A program made the position numbers and the translations under genes. Shown in pieces: positions 51,591 to 60,396 of a DNA stretch of 64,000 nucleotides. Positions within the stretch are counted from its first letter, which is position 1; each line of letters opens with the position of its first letter. The notes under the pieces were generated by a model. The model searched no databases. It saw nothing but the letters and a program-made list of their open reading frames with translations, and was not told the DNA's origin. Source of the DNA: Pedobacter sp. BAL39 (lineage in GTDB: Bacteria; Bacteroidota; Bacteroidia; Sphingobacteriales; Sphingobacteriaceae); assembly GCF_000170795.1 (NCBI RefSeq), contig NZ_ABCM01000024.1:17192-81191 (forward strand), given 5' to 3'.

Positions 51591-51593
51591 TAA

Positions 51594-52457
51594 TTAATGT
51601 TTGCTTGCCTTAAATAACGTTTCTTTCTCTTCCTTGGTCAGTTTATCATACCCCGTCCTGGAGATCTTATCCAGGATTGCATCGATCTCCCCCTGGTTCA
51701 CACCAACGGTAGCATTTTTCGAAGTCGCAGTATTCTTGTTGTCATTACGAACCACCCTTAGCTTTGGCTTCCGCTTGAAGAGGTTACTCCAGTCCTTACC
51801 ATTCTGTAACATCTTGATGTAGGTAAAGCCCATAATTGCCCCCCCCAAATGCGAAAAGCTACCTCCGGCACCGACCGTGCCAATGCCAATCAGGTCCAGT
51901 GCAATGTAGGCTGCAGCCAGGTACTTGAGCTTCACATCGCCCAGCAACAGCAGGCGCATGCTGTAGTCGGGCAGCAGGGTCGCTGTCGCTACGATAATGG
52001 CCATTACAGAAGCCGACGCTCCCACAATGGTTGCTGAGGAAATGCTGTCGGCAAAAACCGGAAACACATTATAAGCCAGTGCATATATAATGGCGCCCGC
52101 AAAACCGCCTGAAAGGTAAACAAAGTGAAACTGTCTAGGCTTCAGAAAGTCCAGGAAGATGTTCCCCAGCCAGTACAGCCACAGCATATTAAACAAGACA
52201 TGCATCAGACCATCATGTACAAACTGGTACGTAAGGATAGTGTAAAAGCGGAAAGGCAGCTTGGACAGTGTCGCCGGAAATCCAGCATACTCCCGCACCA
52301 GCATATTGAAGTTGCCATCGCCACTACCCGACAGGAAGAAGGGTATTCCCGCCAAAGCAATCACCAGGAAGATCAGCACATTGATACCAATGTAAAAGAA
52401 CACCGGATTGCCCGATTTAAAAACTTTGTACTTCAGGTCTTCAAAAAGATTACTCAT
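51594..52457 (-). CDS. Rhomboid-family intramembrane serine protease (second of two)
   Basis: A 287-residue rhomboid with about six membrane helices. Seen: QFVHDGLMHVLFNMLWLYWLG, the catalytic serine in TIVGASASVMAIIVA and the catalytic histidine in FSHLGGAIMGFTYI. A cytoplasmic tail of about 75 residues (from RKPKLRVVRN on, with GEIDAILDKISRTGYDKLTK) follows; this tail pattern is shared by many Bacteroidota rhomboids. It overlaps the upstream rhomboid gene by 8 bp. Confidence 0.9.
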   Translation of the reverse strand: MSNLFEDLKYKVFKSGNPVFFYIGINVLIFLVIALAGIPFFLSGSGDGNFNMLVREYAGFPATLSKLPFRFYTILTYQFVHDGLMHVLFNMLWLYWLGNIFLDFLKPRQFHFVYLSGGFAGAIIYALAYNVFPVFADSISSATIVGASASVMAIIVATATLLPDYSMRLLLLGDVKLKYLAAAYIALDLIGIGTVGAGGSFSHLGGAIMGFTYIKMLQNGKDWSNLFKRKPKLRVVRNDNKNTATSKNATVGVNQGEIDAILDKISRTGYDKLTKEEKETLFKASKH

Positions 52458-53202
52458 AATATTTATAAAATCTGTTGTTGTCCTTGTCCTTCCACAATTT
52501 TACGAGGATGAAGCCCAGCAGGGCACCCCCAAGGTGTGCATAGTGCGCGATTGAATCTCCTGGAATCCTGGCCACGCCCAGGAAAAGCTCGGCGAGGATA
52601 TAAATCGGAATGATAAACTTCGCCTTGATCGGAATCGGGATCAGCATGATGTACAACTCCGTATTTGGATACAACATCCCGAAGGCAACCAGCAGCCCGA
52701 AGACCGCACCAGAGGCCCCTACCATAGGAAAACCATAAATGCCCAAAAGTGTATTTTTCTCTTCCTCAGACAGGCCTGGGATTGAAATGTTCGCCTGGAT
52801 GCCCTGGTTCACCAATTCCATATCCGTAATGCCACTGTTGAATATCGAACCGGTAATGTGGTAAACCTCATATGCCTGCACCCCCAGCTGAAGCGCTACT
52901 GCTCCCAGCCCTGTAATCAGGTAAAAATTAAGGAACCGTTTCGCCCCCCAGCGGCTCTCTATCACACCGCCGAACATAAAAAGGGCGAACATGTTAAAGA
53001 AAATGTGTGCAATGTCGCCATGCATGAACATGTAGGTTACCAGTTGCCATACCCTGAAAAACGGGGAGTCGATATAAAAGGCCCCCAACAGATAATCAAG
53101 GTTGGCCAGTCCGATGTTGTTCAGCACATATTTGGCCGCAAAAAACAGCACATTGATGATGAGCAGGTTTTTTACTACCGGCGGCAGGTTAATGTTGTTC
53201 AT
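52450..53202 (-). CDS. Rhomboid-family intramembrane serine protease (first of two)
   Basis: A 250-residue rhomboid. Seen: QLVTYMFMHGDIAHIFFNMF, GGVIESRWGAKRFL, the catalytic serine in MVGASGAVFGLLVAFG and the histidine in IAHYAHLGGALLGFI. An insertion of about 50 residues between helices (EVYHITGSIFNSGITDMELV to KNTLLGIYGF) is longer than in GlpG. It lies 6 bp downstream of mutL and overlaps the next rhomboid, so the two proteases are made together and may act on different substrates. Confidence 0.92.
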   Translation of the reverse strand: MNNINLPPVVKNLLIINVLFFAAKYVLNNIGLANLDYLLGAFYIDSPFFRVWQLVTYMFMHGDIAHIFFNMFALFMFGGVIESRWGAKRFLNFYLITGLGAVALQLGVQAYEVYHITGSIFNSGITDMELVNQGIQANISIPGLSEEEKNTLLGIYGFPMVGASGAVFGLLVAFGMLYPNTELYIMLIPIPIKAKFIIPIYILAELFLGVARIPGDSIAHYAHLGGALLGFILVKLWKDKDNNRFYKYYE

Positions 53203-53208
53203 TTATGT

Positions 53209-55056
53209 TTATTTATCAAATTTTTTATCCAGTTCAGTAAGCCCAATGGTCTGAATCACGGGTTTACCACTAATGCTAAAGTTAGGACTTTTACAGGCGA
53301 AAAGCTCTTCAATGAGTGTATTCATCTCCTGCTGGCCCAACACCGCACCACTTTTGATGGAGCTGTTACGCGCCATGCTCCGGGCAAGTGCATCACGTTT
53401 GTCCAGCTTCAGCTCCTGCTGAGAATTCTTAAATCCTTCAATCAGGTGCTCAAACAGCTGTGTTTCGTTAATGTTGTTGCTTCCCAGGTCTACCGGGATC
53501 CCTTCTATAACTAACGTATTTTTACCAAACTCTCTTACTTCAAAGCCTAAACTTTTTATGTCATCCAGCAAACTTTTAGCCAATTCATAGTCGTTATGAC
53601 TCAAAGTGACCGTCTGTGGGAAAAGACTTTGCTGGGAAGCACCCTTACGGTCTTCCAGGTGAAGACTAAAACGCTCATAAAGGATGCGCTCATGTGCGGC
53701 CTGCTGGTCGATCACCATCAGTCCCGACTTGATCTGAGAGATGATGTACTTGTTGTGGAGCTGCATCAGCTGCTTCTGTACGGGTACGAGTGAATCATCG
53801 GCAGGCAGACCCGGCAGCTCCATGGAGGTCTGTTCCTCTGGTGCATGGTTGGCGATCTCATACAGGGAACCCCAGTTTTTGGTGCTAGGAGAAATGCCAC
53901 CACTGTAGTTTCTGGAAAAGTGAGTCTCCTTCTGAGGTTTGTCCTCACTGAAAGGATTGAAATCCGGGTTGAAAGAAATGCTCGGTGGCACAATCTCCTC
54001 AGGAGCCTTCGGTGTAATCATGCCGCTGAAACCCGTCTCCTGATCAAAGTCAATCGTCGGACTGATGTTAAAACGTCCCAAAGAACGCTTCACCGCCGAA
54101 TGGAGAATCGCATAGATGGACTTCTCATCCAGGTATTTGATCTCTGTTTTCGTTGGATGTACATTCACATCGATCTTTGCAGGATCGATGTCTATGAACA
54201 ACACATATAAGGGAAAATGATCATCGGGAAGCAGGTCTTCATAAGCCCTGTTCACCGCATGGTTCAGATAATTATCTTTGATAAAGCGATTGTTTACGAA
54301 AAAGAACTGTTCACCCCTGGTTTTCTTGGCGAACTCAGGCTTGCCAATAAACCCCTTTAGGTTGATGATGCTCGTCTCCTCCTCTACGGGGATCAACCGC
54401 TGGTTATAGTTATTTCCAAAAAGATGGACAACACGTTGTTTCAATACGGAGGAAGGGAGCCGGTAAATCTCCACCCCATCATGGTGCAGACTGAAAGCAA
54501 TGGCAGGATAAGCCAGTGACACCCGCTGGAATTCGTCAATTACGTGACGCATCTCCGCAGGGTTACTTTTCAAAAAGTTTCTCCTCGCCGGGGTATTGAA
54601 AAATAAGTTCTTGATGCAGATGCTCGTTCCTTCAGATGCCGCTACAGGCTCCTGGCTAACGACCTCCGATCCTTCAATATGAATCAGCGTACCCAGCTCA
54701 TCTTCATGCCTCCGTGTTTTCAGCTCCACCTGCGCAATCGCCGCAATGGAAGCCATCGCCTCACCGCGGAAACCCATGGTACGTATCGCAAAAAGGTCTT
54801 CCGCCTTACGCACCTTCGAGGTGGCATGGCGTTCAAAACACATGCGCGCGTCTGTGATGCTCATGCCGCAGCCGTTGTCGATCACTTGTATCAATGCCTT
54901 GCCGGCATCTTTCAAAATCAACTGTATCTTCGTCGCCCCTGCATCAATGGCATTCTCCAGCAGCTCTTTCACGGCTGATGCCGGGCGTTGTACCACCTCT
55001 CCCGCAGCAATCTGATTTGCAACACTATCCGGTAAAAGTTGTATGATATCTGACAT
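53209..55056 (-). CDS. mutL: DNA mismatch repair protein MutL
   Basis: A 615-residue GHKL ATPase that links MutS to downstream repair. Seen: IAAGEVVQRPASAVKELLENA, IQVIDNGCGM, TMGFRGEAMASIAAI and TPARRNFLK in the N-terminal ATPase, FIDIDPAKIDVNVHPTKTEI, and a C-terminal dimerisation domain with the endonuclease-type DQQAAHERILYERF. The C-terminus lacks a clear DQHAxxExxxE full motif, but the related DQQAAHERI is present. It leads an operon with two rhomboids and an EEP protein. Confidence 0.95.
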   Translation of the reverse strand: MSDIIQLLPDSVANQIAAGEVVQRPASAVKELLENAIDAGATKIQLILKDAGKALIQVIDNGCGMSITDARMCFERHATSKVRKAEDLFAIRTMGFRGEAMASIAAIAQVELKTRRHEDELGTLIHIEGSEVVSQEPVAASEGTSICIKNLFFNTPARRNFLKSNPAEMRHVIDEFQRVSLAYPAIAFSLHHDGVEIYRLPSSVLKQRVVHLFGNNYNQRLIPVEEETSIINLKGFIGKPEFAKKTRGEQFFFVNNRFIKDNYLNHAVNRAYEDLLPDDHFPLYVLFIDIDPAKIDVNVHPTKTEIKYLDEKSIYAILHSAVKRSLGRFNISPTIDFDQETGFSGMITPKAPEEIVPPSISFNPDFNPFSEDKPQKETHFSRNYSGGISPSTKNWGSLYEIANHAPEEQTSMELPGLPADDSLVPVQKQLMQLHNKYIISQIKSGLMVIDQQAAHERILYERFSLHLEDRKGASQQSLFPQTVTLSHNDYELAKSLLDDIKSLGFEVREFGKNTLVIEGIPVDLGSNNINETQLFEHLIEGFKNSQQELKLDKRDALARSMARNSSIKSGAVLGQQEMNTLIEELFACKSPNFSISGKPVIQTIGLTELDKKFDK

Positions 55057-55252
55057 TTATCGATTTATAGTAAAGGTTGCTAATTTAGGCAAAATAAGGC
55101 TCATCCCGTTTTTTTCAATAGAATATAATTGTTTTTTAATGGTCAGGAATCATAGATTACCGCCTTTTCATTTTATTCCATACGCTTTCCCGCCGGGATT
55201 CGTTATTCCTTTTTCTATCTTTAATGCGGGAATCGTTCAACAAAAAATACCT

Positions 55253-57067
55253 ATGATAAAAAACAACCTTGCAGGGATCGTCTTCACCAGTGTCATCGCG
55301 CTATTTACCTTCAATGCCTGCGCACAGGACCACCAGCAGAACCAGCAAAAACTCAGCAGTCTTAATGCCGTCAGCAACACCACGACACTCCTCAATAACG
55401 AGGAGCAGCTCATTCCCATTAAGAAGCTCGAACAGCAGAATATTGCTTCTGTGGCGTTGGGGTTCAGCTTTCAGACGACATTTGACAGCCTACTGAACAA
55501 GTACACCAAAGTCAGCCCTTTTTCCCTGGATCAGTACAGAGGTGCACCTACATTGGACGCGCTCGAAGATGACCTCAAGTATTTCAACACGGTCATCATT
55601 TCGCTTCCAGTAGCGGCCAGCGCTGATCCGCGCAACATGAACTTCATCCGCAATGTATCAAAAAGCAAAAAGGTCATCCTCACCCTTTTTGGTGAAACCG
55701 GCAGCCTTATTGCTTTTGACGAACTGAAAACGCCCCTGATCTGGTCTATGCAGAATACAGATGAGGCGGCAACCATTGTGCCACAAGTCATTTTTGGCGG
55801 TATAGCGGCCAGCGGCCGGCTTAGTAATAACTACTCGATGAAGTACACCTCCGGAAAGGGCTTCAGCACCACTGTCAGCCGACTCAAATATACCCTTCCT
55901 GAAGATGCGGGCATCAACTCCAACAACCTTCGGGAAATAGACAACATCGTTAATGAGGCCCTCAATGCCAAGGCTGCTCCAGGCATGGTCGTGCTTGTCG
56001 CCAAAGATGGTAAGGTCATCTTCAACAAAGCCTATGGCAACCATACTTATGGAGGCCTTCCTGAACGGGTAACCGATATTTTTGACCTGGCCTCCCTTAC
56101 CAAAACCACAGCCACCACCCCGTCGGTAATGCGCCTTGTGGAACAGCATAAACTTAACCTCGATACCAATATCGGTGCGTATATCCCTAAGGCACGCCTG
56201 ACGCCCATGAACCCGATCATGGTCAGGGAAGCCATGCTCCACCAGGCTGGTTTTATCCCTTACATCCCTTTTCATGATGCCGTAAAAACAGGCGACTACA
56301 GCCGGGATTCCAGTGCTGCTTACCCGACAAAGGTGGCCGACAACTATTACGTCAGAAAGGATTATTTTAAAGAGGTCATGTGGCCGAAGATGCTCAATGC
56401 GCCCATCAGGACCCGCGGAAAATATGTCTACAGCGACATCAGCATGTATGTGATGAAAGATATTGTGGAACGTTTGAGCGGAGAACCGCTGAACGATTAT
56501 GTATGGGAGAATTTCTACAAACCCCTGGGAATGCAGACCGCAGGGTTCCTGCCCCGCAACAGGTTCAGCAAAGAACAAATCGTCCCTACAGAACAGGACA
56601 ATTACTTCCGCAAAACTTTACTGGAAGGGTACGTCCATGATCAGGGTGCGGCCCTTGCTGGGGGGATTTCCGGGCATGCCGGACTATTTGCCAGTGCAAA
56701 CGACGTGGCCATTCTCTACCAGATGCTCCTCAACAGAGGCAGTTATGGCGGCACCCAATACTTTCAGCCCGAGACCGTGGATACCTTTACCAAAAAACAA
56801 TCTGAGGTCAGCAGAAGAGGTCTGGGCTTCGACAGGTGGGATCCTGATTCCAGCAAACGTTACCCTTCGGAACTGGCCTCGCCACAAACATATGGACATA
56901 CAGGTTACACAGGAACCTGTGTATGGGTTGATCCGGCAAAAGGATTGGTATATGTATTCCTCTCCAACCGTGTAAACCCCAGTGTCACCGAAAAGCTAGG
57001 CAACATGCGCATCCGCCCAAGAATCCAGGACGCCATCTACCGCGCTATAGCAAAAGGAAATCTTTAA
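55253..57067 (+). CDS. Serine hydrolase (class C beta-lactamase fold) fused to a GH3 C-terminal domain
   Basis: A 604-residue secreted protein (signal ending NACAQ). Residues 25-205 (NTTTLLNNEEQLIPIKKLEQ, VIFGGIAASGRLSNNY) match the C-terminal alpha/beta sandwich of GH3 N-acetylglucosaminidases. Residues 220-604 are a beta-lactamase/esterase fold with Ser281-Leu-Thr-Lys284, Tyr393-Ser-Asp395 and GHTGYTG. In many Bacteroidota the same two parts follow a full GH3 catalytic barrel in a protein near 1,000 residues; here the barrel is absent. ATG 55253 fits the signal peptide. Probably cell-wall related. Confidence 0.87.
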   Translation: MIKNNLAGIVFTSVIALFTFNACAQDHQQNQQKLSSLNAVSNTTTLLNNEEQLIPIKKLEQQNIASVALGFSFQTTFDSLLNKYTKVSPFSLDQYRGAPTLDALEDDLKYFNTVIISLPVAASADPRNMNFIRNVSKSKKVILTLFGETGSLIAFDELKTPLIWSMQNTDEAATIVPQVIFGGIAASGRLSNNYSMKYTSGKGFSTTVSRLKYTLPEDAGINSNNLREIDNIVNEALNAKAAPGMVVLVAKDGKVIFNKAYGNHTYGGLPERVTDIFDLASLTKTTATTPSVMRLVEQHKLNLDTNIGAYIPKARLTPMNPIMVREAMLHQAGFIPYIPFHDAVKTGDYSRDSSAAYPTKVADNYYVRKDYFKEVMWPKMLNAPIRTRGKYVYSDISMYVMKDIVERLSGEPLNDYVWENFYKPLGMQTAGFLPRNRFSKEQIVPTEQDNYFRKTLLEGYVHDQGAALAGGISGHAGLFASANDVAILYQMLLNRGSYGGTQYFQPETVDTFTKKQSEVSRRGLGFDRWDPDSSKRYPSELASPQTYGHTGYTGTCVWVDPAKGLVYVFLSNRVNPSVTEKLGNMRIRPRIQDAIYRAIAKGNL

Positions 57068-57091
57068 TATATAAAAGGGGCCTTAACAAGC

Positions 57092-57132
57092 AAAATCCCC
57101 CGGATCACAACAGATGACCCGGGGGATTTTTT
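57092..57132 (+). terminator. Intrinsic terminator after the serine hydrolase gene
   Basis: A 12-bp stem AAAATCCCCCGG/CCGGGGGATTTT (57092-57103 with 57119-57130), 15-nt loop, and a T run. It may also serve the convergent oxygenase gene, whose stop is at 57154. Confidence 0.88.
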
Positions 57133-57153
57133 CTATCATAGATTTTATTTCAT

Positions 57154-58116
57154 TTACATCTTCAGGCCGATCTCTCTCAGACGTTCGTCAAGGTATTCCC
57201 CTGCCGTCATATCCGAATAAACCTTGGGATGTTCGGCATCAATCGTAGAAGGCAGGCTGGCCAGGTCCATATTGGCACGTGGATGCAGAAAGAAAGGAAC
57301 GGAGAATCTGGAAGTCTTCATCAGCTCCCTTGGCGGGTTTACCACCCGGTGTGTGGTCGACCGCAGTTTGTTGTTCGTCAGTCGTTGCAGCATATCTCCT
57401 ACATTCACCACAATATCCGTATGCCCCGCTTTGATTGGCAACCATTCACCGTTGCGTGTCAACACTTCCAGCCCATCCGCACTTGCCCCAATTAATAGGG
57501 TAATGAGGTTGATGTCTTCATGTGCACCGGCACGGACCGCATCATCAGGCAAAGCATCCGGATTTTCAATTGGAAAATAATGTATGCCACGCAGGATGGA
57601 ATTTCCATTGTGCACATGCTGATCAAAATAGTCTACAGGGAGCTCCAGATAAGTAGCGATCGCACGCAACAGATGTTTTCCATTGCTTTCCAGACGCTGG
57701 TAAATCTCACGTGTCACTTCGTTAAACTCAGGAATCTCTTCCAGATATTCATTTGCCGGATATTCGAACTTGATCGGATCGTTATCCAGCACCTCCTGCC
57801 CGATTTGCCAGAACTCCTTTAAATCGGCAGTTTTCGCACCTTTCGCTGTTTCCTTACCCGGACTGGTATAACCACGTTGCCCGGCAAGCGCTATCTTTTC
57901 ATATTTTTTCTTCTGATCAGGAGAAAGACTGAACATTGCCTGGATGTTTTGATACAACTTGTCGATCAGCTCCTGACTAAGTCCATGGTTGGTGATGGTC
58001 ACAAAACCGGAATCATTGAATGCCCTGCCCAATTCGTCAGAGAATTTTTTACGCTGCGCATCATTTCCGTTAATGTAGGAGCCCAGATCTAAACTTGGAA
58101 TATAAGGTGTTGACAT
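57154..58116 (-). CDS. Isopenicillin N synthase-like 2OG-Fe(II) oxygenase
   Basis: A 320-residue non-haem iron oxygenase. Seen: the DIOX_N region (PYIPSLDLGSYINGNDAQRK, FVTITNHGLSQELIDKLY, GQRGYTSPGKETAKGAKTAD), the iron ligands His and Asp in AGAHEDINLITLL and His in RSTTHRVVNPP, and the 2-oxoglutarate Arg in TSRFSVPFFLHP. Members carry out hydroxylations and ring formations; the substrate here is unknown. It stands alone, so it is not part of a visible biosynthetic cluster. Confidence 0.9.
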   Translation of the reverse strand: MSTPYIPSLDLGSYINGNDAQRKKFSDELGRAFNDSGFVTITNHGLSQELIDKLYQNIQAMFSLSPDQKKKYEKIALAGQRGYTSPGKETAKGAKTADLKEFWQIGQEVLDNDPIKFEYPANEYLEEIPEFNEVTREIYQRLESNGKHLLRAIATYLELPVDYFDQHVHNGNSILRGIHYFPIENPDALPDDAVRAGAHEDINLITLLIGASADGLEVLTRNGEWLPIKAGHTDIVVNVGDMLQRLTNNKLRSTTHRVVNPPRELMKTSRFSVPFFLHPRANMDLASLPSTIDAEHPKVYSDMTAGEYLDERLREIGLKM

Positions 58117-58367
58117 ATCGATGGTTTTAATAAATATTGATGGTTAAAGCTAAGAAACAATTGTTGATAAACATTCTGCCACAAGCTTTATGCCGTATAA
58201 CCGGCTATTGATAAAAAAGTTAAGTTATCCACAAAAAAGCAGTCGGCAGCGTTTTTTTATCAGCAGATTGTAATTAAGTGGCCTTCATCTGCTGCACTGC
58301 AAACTATCCGCAGCATCCCTACGTAATATCTTTTGAAAAAGGTTTTTTTCATCTTATCATTACAATT

Positions 58368-58949
58368 ATGAAGCAGCTATCAATCATCCTCCTCTTATTC
58401 TTTTCTGTTTTCAGCAGCAAGGCACAGTCTGCAAAATTGCAGAAAGCAACCTTTGGTATGGGATGTTTCTGGTGTTCAGAAGCACTCTTCCAGCAACTCA
58501 ATGGGGTGACTGCCGTAAGGTCGGGATACGAAGGCGGCAACGTTGCCAATCCAAGTTACGAGGACGTATGTACCGGAACAACCGGACATGCCGAGGTGAT
58601 CGAAGTGACCTACGATCCTCAGAAAATTAAATATGACGAGTTACTGGAGGTATTCTGGAAAAGTCATGATCCCACCACCCTCAACCGTCAGGGTGCTGAT
58701 GTGGGTACGCAGTACAGGTCAGTTATCTTTTATCATAATGATGAACAGAAGAAAATTGCCGAACAGTACAAAAAAGAATTGAATGCGAGTAAGGTATTTC
58801 AAAAGCCCATCGTTACAGCCATCACTAAAGCAGCCCCTTTTTATGTAGCAGAGAATTATCATCAGGATTACTTCAACAAAAACGGCAGCCAGCCTTACTG
58901 CAAAATGGTCATCCTTCCAAAAAGGGAAAAACTGGAGAAGCTCTTTTAA
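58368..58949 (+). CDS. msrA: Peptide methionine sulfoxide reductase MsrA, exported
   Basis: A 193-residue enzyme that reduces the S-form of methionine sulfoxide. Seen: a signal peptide (IILLLFFSVFSSKAQ), the active-site ATFGMGCFWCSEALFQQLNG, RSGYEGGNVANPSYEDVCTG, FWKSHDPTTLNRQGADVGTQ and YHQDYFNKNG. The signal places it in the periplasm, so it repairs exported proteins. ATG 58368 starts the signal; an in-frame ATG at 58278 would add a non-conserved stretch. The reducing partner is not visible. Confidence 0.94.
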   Translation: MKQLSIILLLFFSVFSSKAQSAKLQKATFGMGCFWCSEALFQQLNGVTAVRSGYEGGNVANPSYEDVCTGTTGHAEVIEVTYDPQKIKYDELLEVFWKSHDPTTLNRQGADVGTQYRSVIFYHNDEQKKIAEQYKKELNASKVFQKPIVTAITKAAPFYVAENYHQDYFNKNGSQPYCKMVILPKREKLEKLF

Positions 58950-58983
58950 GGCAACGCTCAAACATAAGTAGTTCGGGACTATC

Positions 58984-59038
58984 GGCATAAAATTAAAAGA
59001 GCAGCTGATGACATCAGCCGCTCTTTTAATTTTATGCC
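58984..59038. terminator. 55-bp near-perfect palindrome, bidirectional terminator
   Basis: Arms GGCATAAAATTAAAAGAGC (58984-59002) and its exact reverse complement (59020-59038), one A/C mismatch, then GCTGAT/ATCAGC around a 3-nt loop. It lies between the convergent msrA and SGNH genes. The A/T-rich middle part of each arm serves as the T-rich tract. Confidence 0.75.
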
Positions 59039-59058
59039 CACTTACCCTTTCCCGGTAG

Positions 59059-60363
59059 CTATGGATATTTCACGCCCCTGTATTTAGCGGCATCAACCGT
59101 AGAAATAGACGAACCATACTTGGCATTGATGGACTTGATGAATTCATTTGCAACGATGGCATACCCCAATTGTGTAAGGTGAATTCCATCAAGAGAAAAC
59201 AGGTTCCCGCGGATGTATGCAGAACTCACTGCAATACCGCTTACCTTGGCACCCGCACCATAAGTCTTCAGCAGTTCCCCTGCGTCTACCACTGCAAGTC
59301 CCGCAGCGTTGGCTGCCGACTTAATCGTGTTGTTGTAGGCCGTTGTGAAGTCCATTACAGTCGCGACCTCATCCTTATCCAATACATATTTATTTTCTAT
59401 AGGGTTCAGCGGATGCAGACCATAAGGGATGTTTGCCTGGTTTGGCACACCAAACACCCCATCAGAGCTTAGTGTAAGTGTAAAAAGATCCTCAGCTGTT
59501 GCGATACGGGTACCTGTAGCTGTACTGATGTATAGGTTTTCCACACCTGCACCATTAGGTGTGGCACGAACTGCGGCGAGTAAGGTCGCCAGTGTCACCG
59601 TCCTGAAGTAAGGTGTAATCGTCACATCCGGAATGGTAGCGACCACCCCTTTTGCACCTTTTGAAGTGAGCCTGTTCAGGGTTGCCTGGTATTTAGTGCT
59701 GAATGTCGCCTTTGGGGTTGGTACGTCTCCCACACCACCACCACTTGCATAACCAAGGATATCGTTGTTACCCAACCACATGCTGAAGAAGGTAAAATCT
59801 TTCTGCATCACGAAATCAATGTAAGTAGTCCCTGCCGGCCCTACATCGCCGGGCAGCAGGCGTTCATAAAAGCCATTGAAATATCCGAGTGGTGCAAAAT
59901 CTACCTGGTCCAGCTTGATTCCGGGCACGCCATAGTTGTTCAGCTCTCCGGTATATTTGGTGTATAGGGTTACCGTACCCACAGGCGGACGTGTCACCTG
60001 GTTCCGTACGGCCAGTGCTGAGGTTTCAGCGCCAATGATCGGTGTACCATTAGGGTTAAAGCCCTTCAGGATCATGTAACCCGATCCGTTGGCCTGATCT
60101 TGATTAAAAAAGGGAGAGCTGAAGCTGCCCCCGCCTACTGCTTTCAGTTGCTGGGCAATCAATTCGGGATACGAGTTTTTCTGTCCTTCCAGGTATAGGC
60201 CGCGATCGGCATATCCTGAGGTCAGGGAATTACCTATAGCAATGTACCTGCTAAAGTCTGCCGTTCCTTTTGAAGGAGTAACCTCCTTAAACTCCGGCTT
60301 GCAGGATGCCATTGCAACAACTGCGACTGCCAGTACACTTCTGATGATATATGTTGGTTTCAT
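59059..60363 (-). CDS. SGNH/GDSL hydrolase lipoprotein
   Basis: A 434-residue lipoprotein (lipobox MASC at residues 18-21). Seen: block I with the nucleophile serine in YIAIGNSLTSGYAD, a long insert, a block III-like MWLGNNDILGYASG, and block V with the Asp and His in LDGIHLTQLGYAIVANEF. Such enzymes are esterases or deacetylases for lipids or polysaccharides. It lies 33 bp downstream of the FadL-type porin gene; in Bacteroidota these two families often occur as a pair, so a shared role with a hydrophobic substrate is likely (inference). Confidence 0.9.
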   Translation of the reverse strand: MKPTYIIRSVLAVAVVAMASCKPEFKEVTPSKGTADFSRYIAIGNSLTSGYADRGLYLEGQKNSYPELIAQQLKAVGGGSFSSPFFNQDQANGSGYMILKGFNPNGTPIIGAETSALAVRNQVTRPPVGTVTLYTKYTGELNNYGVPGIKLDQVDFAPLGYFNGFYERLLPGDVGPAGTTYIDFVMQKDFTFFSMWLGNNDILGYASGGGVGDVPTPKATFSTKYQATLNRLTSKGAKGVVATIPDVTITPYFRTVTLATLLAAVRATPNGAGVENLYISTATGTRIATAEDLFTLTLSSDGVFGVPNQANIPYGLHPLNPIENKYVLDKDEVATVMDFTTAYNNTIKSAANAAGLAVVDAGELLKTYGAGAKVSGIAVSSAYIRGNLFSLDGIHLTQLGYAIVANEFIKSINAKYGSSISTVDAAKYRGVKYP

Positions 60364-60396
60364 TTGATTTATATTTTGATGATTACAATGCGGTCA

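Noticed and set aside
55658..56578. A 306-codon minus-strand ORF across the serine hydrolase gene
   Set aside because: Antisense shadow; the plus strand has all catalytic motifs of the hydrolase family.
58225..58233. A perfect DnaA box (TTATCCACA)
   Set aside because: Only a single copy with no cluster, no AT-rich unwinding region with repeats, and no dnaA or dnaN nearby. Most likely chance, so not an origin.
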